From Clostridium sp. (lineage in GTDB: Bacteria > Bacillota > Clostridia > Lachnospirales > Lachnospiraceae): 64,000 nt of DNA. The position numbers and the translations under genes were made by a program. Location: NCBI GenBank assembly GCA_023664605.1, contig JAMPFF010000001.1:337714-401713 (forward strand). Direction: 5' to 3'. This document shows, piece after piece, positions 16,154-25,656 of the stretch. How positions within the stretch are numbered: position 1 is the first letter of the stretch; every line of letters starts with the position of its first letter. Under the pieces are notes generated by a model. It searched no databases and was not told where the DNA came from. It saw only the letters and a list, made by a program, of their open reading frames with translations.

Positions 16154-17932
16154 ATGAGGGTTAGGAAAAGGAGAACTTTTCCTAGCCTTTTTCTGTTGTT
16201 TCCATTTCTTATTTTTTGTATTTTTCAATATCATATTCACGGAATTTACGGAATGGTCTACTATCCGGATGAGTTTGGCTACTGGGCTAATGCGGCGGAA
16301 TGGGTCGGCTATGACTGGAGTAATCTGACGGCGCTTAATTCCTATTATTCCTTTGGCTACAGTCTTCTTCTGGCGCCGATTCTGTGGATATGGCAGGGCG
16401 GAGTTTCGGCTTACCGCGCGGCCATTGCCCTTAATGCGGCGTTGCAGGCAGCGGCGGTATTCCCGCTTTATGCTATTGTGCGGGAGCTGTTTACAGAGTC
16501 GGGAGAACAGGAACGCGCCTGCGCCGTAGGAATTTCCCTGTTCTATCCGGTATGGCTCTTCTATGGACAGACTACTCTGACAGAAGGACTTCTGTTTTTT
16601 TTATATATTCTGATAGTTTATTTGATGGTATGTGTGGCGCGGCGGGCGCGTCTGGGAACGATAGCGTTCCTTATGTGTATGCTGCTTTATCTTTGCTTCG
16701 TGCATATGAGGACTGTAGGCGTTGCGGCAGCGGCAGTCTTGGTATTGCTGTGCCGACTTTGGAGCAAGCCTGCCTATCGGAGCAGGATGCTTATGGTATG
16801 CGCTGTGCTGCTGGCAGGACTGGCTCTGGGAGGCGGCATTCGCTTTGCGCTGCTGCAGTCGGTCTATGCGAATACGGATGGTGAAATGCTTGCGAGGACA
16901 GATATAGCAGGACAATTTGCGAGAGTGCTGGCAGTTTGTTCTAAAGAGGGATTCGCCAGATTTTTTTGTGGTTGTGTCGGTAAATTTTTTTATCTGGGCG
17001 CGTCCTCTTTCGGGCTGCTGTATTATGCGCTTGCCTATGCGGCGGCTGGCAGTAGGAGCGTATGGTATAAACTGCGTCGAAAAATGTCCGTATCCGCAGC
17101 GGAATGGACAGGCTTGTTTTTGCTCCTATCATTTCTCGGACAGTTTTTGGTGGCGGCGTTCTATATGAATAACCCAAGGCGGCTGGATGAGATAGTATAC
17201 GGCAGATATAATGATTACCTGTTGCCGCTCTGTATGGCAATCGGTTTTATGCGGATGTGGAAAAATGGCCGCCTTGTCCGAAACACGGTGGGTATCATAG
17301 CGGTACAGTTTCTGATGTTTCCGGCGGTGTTGTATGCGGAGCGGTTATATGGCGGTCATGAAATGCAGGGATATTTTATGGCCGGAATCAGTTATTTGGT
17401 GGATGATTTGCATTTTGACATTGTCTCGGATATGGCGGTTGTTTTTTTGTTCAGTAATCTTATTATTTTATTATTTTCCCTATGTGTGTGGATAAGCGGA
17501 AAGAAGAATCTGACAGTCTCTTTTCTGGCGTTGGCTGTTTTGGCGGAAATCGTGATGGGAAGCGTACTGGATCATAAATATACGGAGAAGTTTCATAACC
17601 TGCTCTATAAGGAATTGCAGATTAGTGACTATATTGACCGAAAGGACAGGAATGCGCCGATTACCTATTTATATGGCGATGGGATAACATATATTGACAA
17701 TGTCCAGTTTAATCTGCCGGATAAGGAGATTGTGGTGATAGGTGAGGAGGAATTTAATGCCTGGTGGACGGCTGTGAAAGAAAACGGCAGCGCCGTGGAC
17801 GAAGCTGCCAGCATGGATGGGTACTTAATCCTGGATATTGACAGCGCATACAGGGAACAAATAGAACAGTATCAGAAACCGTGTGTGGAGAGTGCATATT
17901 TAGTACTTTATGATATGAAAAGCTTTTCTTGA
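16154..17932 (+). CDS. GT-C-like polytopic membrane glycosyltransferase
   Basis: This membrane protein of about 592 residues has some 12 hydrophobic segments and a C-terminal extracytoplasmic domain of about 120 residues. After the first helix comes YYPDEFGYWANAAEW, an acidic pair typical of the first loop of GT-C enzymes (PMT, ArnT and related families) that use polyprenyl-phosphate sugars. It could glycosylate the secreted Ser-rich protein just upstream or a wall polymer; that is inference from adjacency. The start is uncertain: TTG 16133 or ATG 16154. The first codons encode the upstream gene's terminator hairpin (16159-16192). Confidence 0.72.
   Translation: MRVRKRRTFPSLFLLFPFLIFCIFQYHIHGIYGMVYYPDEFGYWANAAEWVGYDWSNLTALNSYYSFGYSLLLAPILWIWQGGVSAYRAAIALNAALQAAAVFPLYAIVRELFTESGEQERACAVGISLFYPVWLFYGQTTLTEGLLFFLYILIVYLMVCVARRARLGTIAFLMCMLLYLCFVHMRTVGVAAAAVLVLLCRLWSKPAYRSRMLMVCAVLLAGLALGGGIRFALLQSVYANTDGEMLARTDIAGQFARVLAVCSKEGFARFFCGCVGKFFYLGASSFGLLYYALAYAAAGSRSVWYKLRRKMSVSAAEWTGLFLLLSFLGQFLVAAFYMNNPRRLDEIVYGRYNDYLLPLCMAIGFMRMWKNGRLVRNTVGIIAVQFLMFPAVLYAERLYGGHEMQGYFMAGISYLVDDLHFDIVSDMAVVFLFSNLIILLFSLCVWISGKKNLTVSFLALAVLAEIVMGSVLDHKYTEKFHNLLYKELQISDYIDRKDRNAPITYLYGDGITYIDNVQFNLPDKEIVVIGEEEFNAWWTAVKENGSAVDEAASMDGYLILDIDSAYREQIEQYQKPCVESAYLVLYDMKSFS
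16159..16192 (+). terminator. Rho-independent terminator overlapping the start of the GT-C-like gene
   Basis: A 12-bp stem (16159-16170 with 16176-16187, one G-T pair) with a 5-nt loop is followed by TTTTT. It ends the secreted-protein transcript 20 nt after its stop codon, yet it lies within the first codons of the membrane protein, so that gene would depend on read-through. Confidence 0.8.
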
Positions 17933-17956
17933 AAAACCCCAAGAAAAGAGTATAAT
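17929..17956 (+). promoter_or_regulatory. Sigma-A promoter of the MCP gene
   Basis: TTGAAA (17929-17934) and TATAAT (17951-17956) are separated by 16 nt, overlapping the end of the GT-C-like gene. A 9-bp inverted repeat (CTTTTCTTG/CAAGAAAAG) spans the -35 box and spacer. Confidence 0.7.
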
Positions 17957-17992
17957 AAGATATATGAATGTTGCACGAAGGAGGCATAAAAA

Positions 17993-19816
17993 TTGGGTAA
18001 GGTAGATAAAAACAATGATAGCAGTACGGTAAAGCGTTCAAGCAGTATTGCGACAGTTCTTGTTTTAGTTGTTTTCTGTATGATAGCGGTGACGGTTCTG
18101 GTGCTGGGTGCGCTTGGCATTTCTTTTTTAAACCGTTCCATGAACCAAAATCTACAGACTTATGAGGACACCATGTATCAGGGGTATGCATTGGAAATCA
18201 AGTCGGAAATTCAGACTTGCATTGTCGTTTTGCAGAACTATTACGACCGCGCTCAGGCGGGCGAAATGACGGAAGAGGAGGCAAAGGAACTGGCAAAAGA
18301 GGCTATCCGCGGTATGCGTTACCGTGACGATTCCTCGGGGTATATGTGGATTGATGATACGGATTATAATCTGGTCATGCACCCGATTCTGCCGGAGCAG
18401 GAGGGTAATAACCGTTATGATTTGACCGACCCGAACGGCGTTAAGATTATCCAGAGCATTATGAAAACTGCCGACGAGGGCGGCGGATACAACCAGTTTT
18501 CCTTTACGAAAGCGGATGGCGTAACGGTTGCGCCAAAACTTGCCTATTCGGAGAAATTTGAGCCTTGGAACTGGGTTGTAACAACGGGCAATTACATGGA
18601 CGATATGACAGCAGAGATTGCCGCGAAAGAAATAGAGATAAAGCAGCAGTTTTTCCAAATGTTAATCGCTTATGCGGCAAGCATTGCGGTTATTGTAATA
18701 GTGATTCTTATTATCTCGATTTTCTTTGGCAAACGTCTTGCAAGAGGCATTCAGAAAGTGGAAGCCAATCTGCGGAAGATAAAAGAGGGAGACCTTTCTT
18801 TTGAAATCGACCCGAGACTGACGAGCCGTTCCGATGAAATCGGAAAGATTGCGCAGTCGTTGAATCAGGTCAAGACTTCGCTGGCGGATATGATTGGGGA
18901 AGTCAGCAATGCCAGCACGCAGTTAAAAAAGAGCAGTGAGGATTTCAGCCAGAAATTCGGCGATATTACAAGCAGTATTCATGATACGAACCGCGCCGTT
19001 GACGAAATGGCAAAAGGTACGGCGAGTCTGGCGGAGGAAACGGAAGTTGTCAATGAAAAAGTGCAGAAGTTAGGCGATGTTATTGATATTGAGAATGATG
19101 AAATGAGTAAACTCGGCGTCTCTGTAGATACAATGATGAAGTTCTCCGACGGCGCATCTGAAAGTATTAAGAAGCTTTATGAGATTACGGAAGTTACGAC
19201 CGGCGCGATTCAGATAGTGTCGGAGCAGACGAACCAGACAAGCGAATCGGCGGTACATATTAACGAAATGGTGGAAATTATTAAGAGTATGGCATCCCAG
19301 ACGAATCTGCTTTCGTTAAATGCCAGCATTGAGTCTGCGCGTGCCGGAGAAGCCGGAAGAGGATTTGCGGTTGTTGCAGAGGAAATCCGTGGTCTGGCGG
19401 AGAAATCAGCGGAAAGCGCGGCAGGAATTGAATCCGTTGTAAGGGAATTGACAACAAATGTAGAAATTTCTACCAACAGAATGCGGGAAGTAATGGAAAG
19501 CGTTGCGGAGCAGCAAAAGCAGCTTCAGGAAACGCAGGATGCTTTCAACAACCTGTATAAAGAGATTAACATTGTGGATGAAGTTGCCAACACCATCAGC
19601 AAGCAGACAGACGTGCTGAATGAGTTAAAAGATGTCGTATCGGATTCCGTTTCTAATTTGAGCAGCGTCGTGGAAGAAAATTCCGCGTCCGCAGAGGAAA
19701 CAAGCGCAGGTATGCAGGTTGTCGCAGACGCCATCAAGGGCTGTTATGAAGATACGCAGATGTTAGTGGAATTAAGCGATAAGCAGAGCGAAACGACAGA
19801 AAAGTTCGTTTTATAA
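17993..19816 (+). CDS. Methyl-accepting chemotaxis protein with sCache domain
   Basis: This chemoreceptor has 607 residues. It has TM1 at about 20-46, an extracellular single Cache domain at 50-215 ([20 protein letters not shown], then [10 protein letters not shown], and [15 protein letters not shown]), TM2 at about 218-243, a HAMP domain to about 300 and a long coiled coil. The signalling tip [20 protein letters not shown] begins near residue 436. It should bind a small ligand outside the cell and control CheA. Start is TTG at 17993 with AAGGAGG 8 nt upstream. It is a single-gene unit; no other chemotaxis gene is adjacent except the distant CheY-like protein at 53070. Confidence 0.95.
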   Translation: MGKVDKNNDSSTVKRSSSIATVLVLVVFCMIAVTVLVLGALGISFLNRSMNQNLQTYEDTMYQGYALEIKSEIQTCIVVLQNYYDRAQAGEMTEEEAKELAKEAIRGMRYRDDSSGYMWIDDTDYNLVMHPILPEQEGNNRYDLTDPNGVKIIQSIMKTADEGGGYNQFSFTKADGVTVAPKLAYSEKFEPWNWVVTTGNYMDDMTAEIAAKEIEIKQQFFQMLIAYAASIAVIVIVILIISIFFGKRLARGIQKVEANLRKIKEGDLSFEIDPRLTSRSDEIGKIAQSLNQVKTSLADMIGEVSNASTQLKKSSEDFSQKFGDITSSIHDTNRAVDEMAKGTASLAEETEVVNEKVQKLGDVIDIENDEMSKLGVSVDTMMKFSDGASESIKKLYEITEVTTGAIQIVSEQTNQTSESAVHINEMVEIIKSMASQTNLLSLNASIESARAGEAGRGFAVVAEEIRGLAEKSAESAAGIESVVRELTTNVEISTNRMREVMESVAEQQKQLQETQDAFNNLYKEINIVDEVANTISKQTDVLNELKDVVSDSVSNLSSVVEENSASAEETSAGMQVVADAIKGCYEDTQMLVELSDKQSETTEKFVL

Positions 19817-19837
19817 ACGATAAGATTGAAAAATGTC

Positions 19838-19866
19838 TTGACAGAAGCAGTAAAAAAAGTTAAAAT
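19838..19866 (+). promoter_or_regulatory. Promoter of tRNA-Leu
   Basis: A consensus -35 TTGACA (19838-19843), a 17-nt spacer and -10 TAAAAT (19861-19866) precede the tRNA by 11 nt. Confidence 0.85.
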
Positions 19867-19877
19867 AGCATTTGTTC

Positions 19878-19961
19878 GCAGGAATGGCGGAATTGGCAGA
19901 CGCGCACGGTTCAGGTCCGTGTGATAGCAATATCATGAGGGTTCAAGTCCCTTTTCCTGCA
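19878..19961 (+). tRNA. tRNA-Leu (anticodon CAG)
   Basis: This is a class II tRNA of 84 nt. The acceptor stem GCAGGAA pairs with TTCCTGC, with discriminator A at 19961. The anticodon stem CACGG/CCGTG holds the loop TTCAGGT, giving anticodon CAG. A long variable arm and a T-arm with GTTCAAGTC are present. CCA is not encoded. Confidence 0.95.
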
Positions 19962-19981
19962 CTGACGCTATTTAAGAAAAG

Positions 19982-20002
19982 CACCGGTTTCCGGTGTTTT
20001 TT
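19982..20002 (+). terminator. Terminator after tRNA-Leu
   Basis: Stem CACCGG/CCGGTG with a TTT loop is followed by six Ts. Confidence 0.85.
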
Positions 20003-20100
20003 GTTTTGGAAATCCGGATTTGCTTTTTTGATATGAGTATGATAGAATATACCCGACTTGGAGAGATTGTGATATCGTGATAAGTCGCGGAGGGAAAGTT

Positions 20101-20769
20101 ATGAAAAAAAATAAGAAACCGGCGGCATTTTTATTGCCTTTGGCGCTATGTGTTCTGGCGGCCTGCGGAAATATGTCACAGGAAGTGAGTGCGGTAGAGG
20201 GCGAATTGTCGGCGGATGCGCCTACCAATGAAGAAATTCTGATAGATTCCTTAGAATATTTATTACAGGAGGATGAAGAAGCGCAGCATACACAACTGCC
20301 TGAGATAGATAAAGAGGCTGACAAAGAAGAGGAGCTTTTGCAGACGGACGTTATGATATATTATGGCAACGGTGCGTCTGATGAACTGAATACGGAAGTT
20401 TCAAAGATGGAGCAGGTTACTGCGGAGAATCTGATAGAGGCCTTGTTAAGACATAATATTGTATCGTTGGGAACGAAAGTAAATTCTTTTGAAGAGGAAG
20501 AAAACGGCGGTGTCAGGACGCTGCATCTTGATTTATCCCAAACGTTTCATGAGTACTTAAAGACAATGACAAAAGAGGGAGAAAATATTATTATGTGTTC
20601 CGTCGCCGCTACTTTTTTAGAGGCGTATGACGCGGATGAGATTGCGATTACGGTCGAGGGGAAAGTGTTAGAGACAGACCATGCGACTTATGAAGAGCCG
20701 CTTCGGATTAAGGCACAGCAGTTGATTTCTTCACCGAATGCGCAGCAGTCCGCAGGGAAAGGGGAATAA
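20101..20769 (+). CDS. GerMN-domain lipoprotein
   Basis: This lipoprotein of 222 residues has a signal peptide ending in the lipobox LAAC. A Glu/Asp-rich linker of about 60 residues follows, then a GerMN-like domain: DVMIYYGNG, AENLIEALLRHNIVSLGTKV, LHLDLSQTFHEYLKTM and ATFLEAYDADEIAITVEGK. GerMN domains occur in spore-germination and sporulation envelope proteins. ATG 20101 has GGAGGG six bases upstream; an earlier frame start at 20077 lacks a site. It is followed after 3 nt by the DUF4125 gene. Confidence 0.85.
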   Translation: MKKNKKPAAFLLPLALCVLAACGNMSQEVSAVEGELSADAPTNEEILIDSLEYLLQEDEEAQHTQLPEIDKEADKEEELLQTDVMIYYGNGASDELNTEVSKMEQVTAENLIEALLRHNIVSLGTKVNSFEEEENGGVRTLHLDLSQTFHEYLKTMTKEGENIIMCSVAATFLEAYDADEIAITVEGKVLETDHATYEEPLRIKAQQLISSPNAQQSAGKGE

Positions 20770-20772
20770 GAG

Positions 20773-21396
20773 ATGGCGGAAATATCAGAGCGAGAGAAGC
20801 TGATTTTTGATGTTGCGCAGGCGGAATGGGAAATGTTCCAGCACGTTTATAATACGGGCGGACGCGCTTCCTGTCAGGATGACCCGGAGACTTTTTTCCG
20901 TATGCGGATGAGCCAGTGGATGGTCTATTCGGACGAATTACTGCATTCTTATATGGAGGACTGTAGGTGTGCTTACAGGGAAGGCAGGAATCTTATTTTT
21001 GAGAAGTACGGCAGGATGATGGAGACGACTTATCCCGAGGAATATGAGAAAATAAAAGAATATCTTCCGGATGTGGAAGAAAAAAAGGAAACGGTGGAGC
21101 GGATTGTAAAAGTGCATCTGGAGTGGGATGCGCAGATGTTAGCCGATTATCCGAACATCCGTAAGAGAGGAAGGGCGTTGACGAGCGATGAGGACAATGC
21201 CGTAAACGGTTCTTCCGCAGAAAGTTATCTGCGGGCGGAACTTTTCACTTATTCCATGAATACGTTAAATCTGCTTTGGCAGGAAACCAAGGAAGCTTAC
21301 GATAAGAAAGAAAGCCTGCTCAAACAGATTATCACGAACGAGACTTTATTTTATGGCTATCAGTCGTTAGAGGATGCTGAAGCAAAACAACAATAG
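20773..21396 (+). CDS. DUF4125 family protein
   Basis: This soluble helical protein of 207 residues has no signal peptide. The N-terminus ([20 protein letters not shown], then [17 protein letters not shown] and QWMVY) and the block [20 protein letters not shown] are what I associate with DUF4125, a Firmicutes family without known function. It is cotranscribed with the GerMN lipoprotein (3-nt gap) and followed by a terminator. Confidence 0.8.
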   Translation: MAEISEREKLIFDVAQAEWEMFQHVYNTGGRASCQDDPETFFRMRMSQWMVYSDELLHSYMEDCRCAYREGRNLIFEKYGRMMETTYPEEYEKIKEYLPDVEEKKETVERIVKVHLEWDAQMLADYPNIRKRGRALTSDEDNAVNGSSAESYLRAELFTYSMNTLNLLWQETKEAYDKKESLLKQIITNETLFYGYQSLEDAEAKQQ

Positions 21397-21423
21397 AAGT
21401 GTCAGCAATGGCTGCCACATCTA

Positions 21424-22128
21424 TCAGAAATACAGACGTCTGCGTACTTCGTTGCGCAGGCGTTTTTTTGATATAATGGTAATTAAGGTAATGTCGATAA
21501 TGGCGCAGACCGTTAATACAACGGCCGACCATGTGATACAGAGCGGACTCTGCAAAAAGCGCCGGATTAACAGCTCTAACGTTACGCATAAAGCGGGAAT
21601 TTCAATAAAAAGGTAAAGCGAAGCAGTCAATATATGAAAAGGAAACTTGCGCGACAAAAGAGTAAACAGCTCGATAAGGAGCGTTACGGTAACGACGATA
21701 GGAAGAGCAAGCTGCCAGAACCATCTGTTGGAAGAAGTCAGATAGGTGATTAAATATAAATATATCCCCACAGCAATGCCGTCGGCCAAAAGGCTTAAAT
21801 AAATGGGCGTTTTGGTATAAATGACCGCCGGGAAAGCGAAGAAAAATAAGCAGATACAGATACCGATGACGAGAACGGACCAGAGTATGCCCTTGAAAAC
21901 AAGAAGATTCAAAAGCAGGCAGGTAATGCTGGTCGCCGATAAAACGACGGATAATAAAAGCCCCAAATCTTTTCTTTTAACGACTTCCACCTGTCCGCGG
22001 GACGGCGGATAAGGGGCGGCCTTTACTTCCGGTTCGGGATGATTGGGATTGATGACGGGCGTATTGCAAAGCGGGCAGGTTTTTAAGGACGATTCCAGTT
22101 TCACTCCGCAGTTTACACAGTATGACAT
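21424..22128 (-). CDS. DUF6320-like zinc-ribbon membrane protein
   Basis: The 234 residues start with a zinc ribbon (CVNCGVKLESSLKTCPLC, two CxxC pairs), followed by a proline-rich linker and about six transmembrane helices from residue 55 to 225. This arrangement resembles DUF6320 proteins; the function is unknown. It lies 26 nt downstream of the condensation-fold acyltransferase gene on the same strand, so both are one unit. AAAGGAG precedes the ATG. Confidence 0.75.
   Translation of the reverse strand: MSYCVNCGVKLESSLKTCPLCNTPVINPNHPEPEVKAAPYPPSRGQVEVVKRKDLGLLLSVVLSATSITCLLLNLLVFKGILWSVLVIGICICLFFFAFPAVIYTKTPIYLSLLADGIAVGIYLYLITYLTSSNRWFWQLALPIVVTVTLLIELFTLLSRKFPFHILTASLYLFIEIPALCVTLELLIRRFLQSPLCITWSAVVLTVCAIIDITLITIISKKRLRNEVRRRLYF
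21436..21469 (+). terminator. Terminator of the GerMN-DUF4125 unit
   Basis: A 9-bp stem (ACGTCTGCG with CGCAGGCGT, one G-T pair) is followed by seven Ts. It overlaps the 3' end of the minus-strand gene that follows. Confidence 0.8.
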
Positions 22129-22154
22129 AATGATTTCTCCTTTATCGTTATTTT

Positions 22155-23474
22155 TTAACGGATAGCATCTCTGTTGCTTTCAATGGTGACATGAATGCCG
22201 TCTTCCACCAGTTTGGTAAAAAACCCCCGTTCAACATCCGTTTCGACAATGCTGCTTGCAAAGTTTATTGTCAGAATATCTTCAAAGCTGATGATGGCAC
22301 AGTTAGTGCGTGAAGAAAAAGGCTGCCCCATATAGATATCGAAACGTTCAATATAAGGTTTCATATCTTCCGGCACTTTCAGCGCGCCCATATTGGTAAG
22401 GCCTGCCGAGGAATTTTTATCCTGGACTTTGGTATAAAAAGTGCGGACAACGAAATCCTTAATAAAAAGCGGTACGACGCGGATAACGGGATTGCGCTGC
22501 GTAGAGGCGTTTGTCGTAATATCCCCCCGTAGAAACTTTTCATTAATATAGTATTTCATATAATGATGCACATGCGTTACGATTTCTTCAAAGGTGTAGT
22601 TGCCTAACCGCGGGTCGATGGCGGGATAGACCATCGTAATAAAGTTGCGCAGCGTTCTGGATGGAAAGAAGCGGCGCAGATTCACCGGCATGGCAATTTT
22701 TACGGGCCGAAGATGCAGGGGAACGTCGGCTTCCTGCTTTTTTAAGAGTGCATAGAGCAAAACGGCGTTTAAATATTCCGTCAGCGTGGCGTCATATTTT
22801 CGCGCAACTGCCATGACTTCTTTAACAGACATAATACCGTCGATGATATTTAAAGTATAAAAAGGCTCTTTCGTACCCCTTACACGGTAAGTTTTTTCAC
22901 CGGGGCGCGGCGGTTTGACGCGGGCATTGGCGTAACGCATATAAGCGTCTTCCAATTCGCCGGGGTCGGGCGCGGCGTGTATGTCCAGTACAAATCCGGA
23001 CGGCGTAACAGGATGTCCTAAAAGCCCAAGATATACGGCGGTCAACGTCTGTAATACGCACATACCGCCCGTGCCGTCGCCCAGACAGTGATGCGCTTCA
23101 AGGGCAATGCGCCTGCCGTAATAATAGACACGGAGTAAATACCGGTTATTTGCTTTAAAGGGCATCGGCATACATGGGTTTTTAATATCAGGCGTAACAA
23201 AAGGACCGGGTCTGTTATTCGGTTCTAAGTAACGCCAGAAAAGCCCTTTACGGATAGCGACCTTATAAGTCGGAAAACGGGGAAGCGTCATATCCAGCGC
23301 TTTCTGTAAAAGTTCCGGGTTGATTTCTTCCTTTAAAACAACGGATAAACGGTATACGGAGGAAAAATCCTTTCGCTGCAATGTCGGATAGACAATGGCG
23401 GATAAATCCAGTTTATACCAGACTTCTTTTCTGTTTTTTAACGGTATATTGCTTCTTTTCCCGGAATAAGACAC
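22155..23474 (-). CDS. Condensation-domain-like acyltransferase
   Basis: This 439-residue protein carries HHCLGDG (128-134), the HHxxxDG active site of the CoA-dependent acyltransferase/condensation superfamily that includes alcohol acetyltransferases and NRPS condensation domains. The second His would act as the general base. No carrier protein or adenylation domain is nearby, so it is a stand-alone enzyme. The start is GTG 23474 with AAAGGAGG seven bases upstream. Its neighbours are a zinc-ribbon membrane protein and a divergent HSL-type esterase, which suggests making and hydrolysing an ester. The substrate is unknown. Confidence 0.82.
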   Translation of the reverse strand: MSYSGKRSNIPLKNRKEVWYKLDLSAIVYPTLQRKDFSSVYRLSVVLKEEINPELLQKALDMTLPRFPTYKVAIRKGLFWRYLEPNNRPGPFVTPDIKNPCMPMPFKANNRYLLRVYYYGRRIALEAHHCLGDGTGGMCVLQTLTAVYLGLLGHPVTPSGFVLDIHAAPDPGELEDAYMRYANARVKPPRPGEKTYRVRGTKEPFYTLNIIDGIMSVKEVMAVARKYDATLTEYLNAVLLYALLKKQEADVPLHLRPVKIAMPVNLRRFFPSRTLRNFITMVYPAIDPRLGNYTFEEIVTHVHHYMKYYINEKFLRGDITTNASTQRNPVIRVVPLFIKDFVVRTFYTKVQDKNSSAGLTNMGALKVPEDMKPYIERFDIYMGQPFSSRTNCAIISFEDILTINFASSIVETDVERGFFTKLVEDGIHVTIESNRDAIR

Positions 23475-23565
23475 AGCCGTTCCTCCTTTATCGTAATTAG
23501 TATATCACACAATAGGCTTTTTATGGTAAAATAAGTTGAAAATCATAGATTATGGGGAGGGTAAT

Positions 23566-24462
23566 ATGGCGATATTGGAAAAACACAACCAGAATCTGAT
23601 GAATCTGATTAAGAAAGTACATGGCATTGTGGAAAATACGGATTTGGAAAAGCACAGGCAGTCACAGGACCATTTCGGCGTTTTGTTAGGAAGCAGCAAG
23701 GAAGTGGAGATAAGGGAACTGGAGATAGAAGATATTCATGGGGAATGGATTTCCGTCAACAGGGCGCATATGAAAAAATATATTATTTTATACTGTCACG
23801 GGGGCGGTTATTCCACGGGCAGCAGCGTTTATGCGCGTACCCTGACGACTAAGTTTGCAACTTCCACTTCCATGGACGTGCTTTGCTTTGACTACAGGCT
23901 TGCGCCGGAGCATCCCTATCCGTCGGCGACGCAGGATGCCATGAAAGTATGGGATGATTTGATGCTTTTAGGATACGGCGCGAGGGATATCATTGTGGCG
24001 GGTGATTCCGCAGGCGGCAATCTGGCGTTATCGTTAGTCCTTAAATTGAAGGAAGAAGGGCGTCTTCTGCCAAGAGGGCTGATTTTAATGTCGCCATGGA
24101 CGGATTTGACGGCTTCCGGAAAATCCCATACGACAAGAGCCGATATTGACCCGGTATTAAATGCCGCCTATTTACAGGAAATGACGTCGAATTATGCCGC
24201 GGGGCAGGATTTGAAAAATCCCCTTATTTCTCCCTTGTTTGGCGATTATGCGGGATTTCCGCCCACTTATATTCAGGTCGGCGATAATGAAATCTTACTC
24301 AACGATGCAACGATGCTGCATAAGAAAATGGTGAAAGCGAATGTTTCGGTGAAAATGGATGTTTTTAAAGGAATGTGGCATGTTTTTCAAATGTCGCCGT
24401 TTAAGACCGCCTATGAGGCGATGGATAAAAATGCGGAATTTATTTATGATATCTGCAGATGA
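23566..24462 (+). CDS. Alpha/beta hydrolase of the hormone-sensitive lipase family
   Basis: This esterase has 298 residues with the oxyanion-hole motif HGGG (78-81), nucleophile elbow GDSAG (146-150, Ser148), a likely acid in VGDNEILLND and catalytic His in MWHVFQ. It has no signal peptide. The start 23566 has GGGGAGG five bases upstream; a TTG 30 nt earlier is unlikely. It is divergent from the condensation-fold acyltransferase and is probably functionally linked to it. Confidence 0.9.
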   Translation: MAILEKHNQNLMNLIKKVHGIVENTDLEKHRQSQDHFGVLLGSSKEVEIRELEIEDIHGEWISVNRAHMKKYIILYCHGGGYSTGSSVYARTLTTKFATSTSMDVLCFDYRLAPEHPYPSATQDAMKVWDDLMLLGYGARDIIVAGDSAGGNLALSLVLKLKEEGRLLPRGLILMSPWTDLTASGKSHTTRADIDPVLNAAYLQEMTSNYAAGQDLKNPLISPLFGDYAGFPPTYIQVGDNEILLNDATMLHKKMVKANVSVKMDVFKGMWHVFQMSPFKTAYEAMDKNAEFIYDICR

Positions 24463-24559
24463 TGACAGCAATTTTTTGTAGGAGAAAAAAAGGATTTTTG
24501 GGAAAGAAGCAGAATATTATAAGCAGGACTGTTGTTTTTCAAAGAAGAAAGGCATTTCT

Positions 24560-25564
24560 ATGAATATACGGGAAAGTTTGGAGCAGTGGGAGAAAGAATA
24601 TTTAAGCCCTTACGCGATGCTTAGTATGAAATCCAAAGGCAGGAACAAACCGGAAGAGCAGTGCGATATCAGACCTGTGTTTCAAAGAGACAGAGACAGG
24701 ATTCTACATAGCAAATCCTTTAGGAGGCTGAAAGATAAAACACAGGTATTTTTGACGCCGGAGGGAGACCATTACAGAACCCGGCTGACACATACATTGG
24801 AAGTCAGTCAGAATGCCCGTACAATCGCTAAGGCATTGCAGTTAAATGAAGATTTGGTAGAAGCAATCGCATTAGGACATGATTTAGGGCATACGCCTTT
24901 TGGACATGCAGGAGAGCGCGCCTTAAACAGAGTATGCCCGTATGGATTTAAGCATAATGAACAGAGTGTCAGAACGGTAGATATTTTGGAAAAAGACGGT
25001 CAGGGCATCAATCTGACTTACGAAGTAAGAGACGGTATTTTGAATCATCAGACCTCCGGGCTGCCGGAGACGTTAGAAGGCAGGGTGGTCAGATTTTCCG
25101 ATAAAATCGCCTATATTCATCATGACATGGATGACGCCATCCGCGGCGGTATTTTGAAAGAATCGGATGTGCCGAAAGAAATCGGCGAGGTTATCGGTTA
25201 TAGCTGCGGACAGCGGCTGGATTTTTTTATTCATGATATTGTGACGACGAGCTACGGTAAAAATGATATTCAGATGTCGCCGGACGTGGCGGACGCCATG
25301 CGCAAGCTCCGGCAGTTTATGTTTCAAAATGTGTATCAGAACCCGGTTGCCAAAAGTGAAGAGGGCAAGGCGGAAGAACTAATCGAAACGCTGTATGATT
25401 ATTATTTAAAGCATATGGACAAGCTTCCGGCATTCCTCTTAAAGCTGTTGGAGACGGGAGAACCGATTGAAAAGGTGGTATGCGATTATGTCGGTTCGAT
25501 GACGGACAGATTTGCGATTGCCACCTATCAGGAAATCTATATTCCGAAAACGTGGCACGGCTAA
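24560..25564 (+). CDS. dgt: dGTPase-like deoxyguanosinetriphosphate triphosphohydrolase
   Basis: This HD-domain phosphohydrolase has 334 residues. R-x-H at RLTH (H78), HD at 107-108 in LGHDLGHTPFGHAGE and a later Asp in VRFSDKIAYIHHDMDDAIR form the metal site. The family splits dNTPs into deoxynucleoside and triphosphate. The short clostridial form commonly sits next to dnaG, as here. Its stop codon forms part of the hairpin element at 25564. Confidence 0.92.
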   Translation: MNIRESLEQWEKEYLSPYAMLSMKSKGRNKPEEQCDIRPVFQRDRDRILHSKSFRRLKDKTQVFLTPEGDHYRTRLTHTLEVSQNARTIAKALQLNEDLVEAIALGHDLGHTPFGHAGERALNRVCPYGFKHNEQSVRTVDILEKDGQGINLTYEVRDGILNHQTSGLPETLEGRVVRFSDKIAYIHHDMDDAIRGGILKESDVPKEIGEVIGYSCGQRLDFFIHDIVTTSYGKNDIQMSPDVADAMRKLRQFMFQNVYQNPVAKSEEGKAEELIETLYDYYLKHMDKLPAFLLKLLETGEPIEKVVCDYVGSMTDRFAIATYQEIYIPKTWHG

Positions 25565-25630
25565 GTCGAAAATCGTAGATTTTCGACTGCGAGTTTGAGC
25601 GGCTGTCAAGCATCCGACTCAAACATCGCG
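25564..25630 (+). repeat. Two-hairpin intergenic element (copy A)
   Basis: Hairpin 1 has 11-bp arms (25564-25574 with 25578-25588, starting AGTCGAA) and a 3-nt loop. Next comes GCGA (25589-25592), hairpin 2 (GTTTGAG 25593-25599 with CTCAAAC 25618-25624) and TCGCG (25626-25630). The copy at 41328 has the same arm length, loop length and flanks but different stem sequence. Confidence 0.7.
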
Positions 25631-25656
25631 GATATTATGGGAGTAATGATGGAGTT

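Noticed and set aside
17925-17949. Terminator after the GT-C-like gene
   Set aside because: The CTTTTCTTG/CAAGAAAAG hairpin has no T run on either strand; it overlaps a promoter instead.
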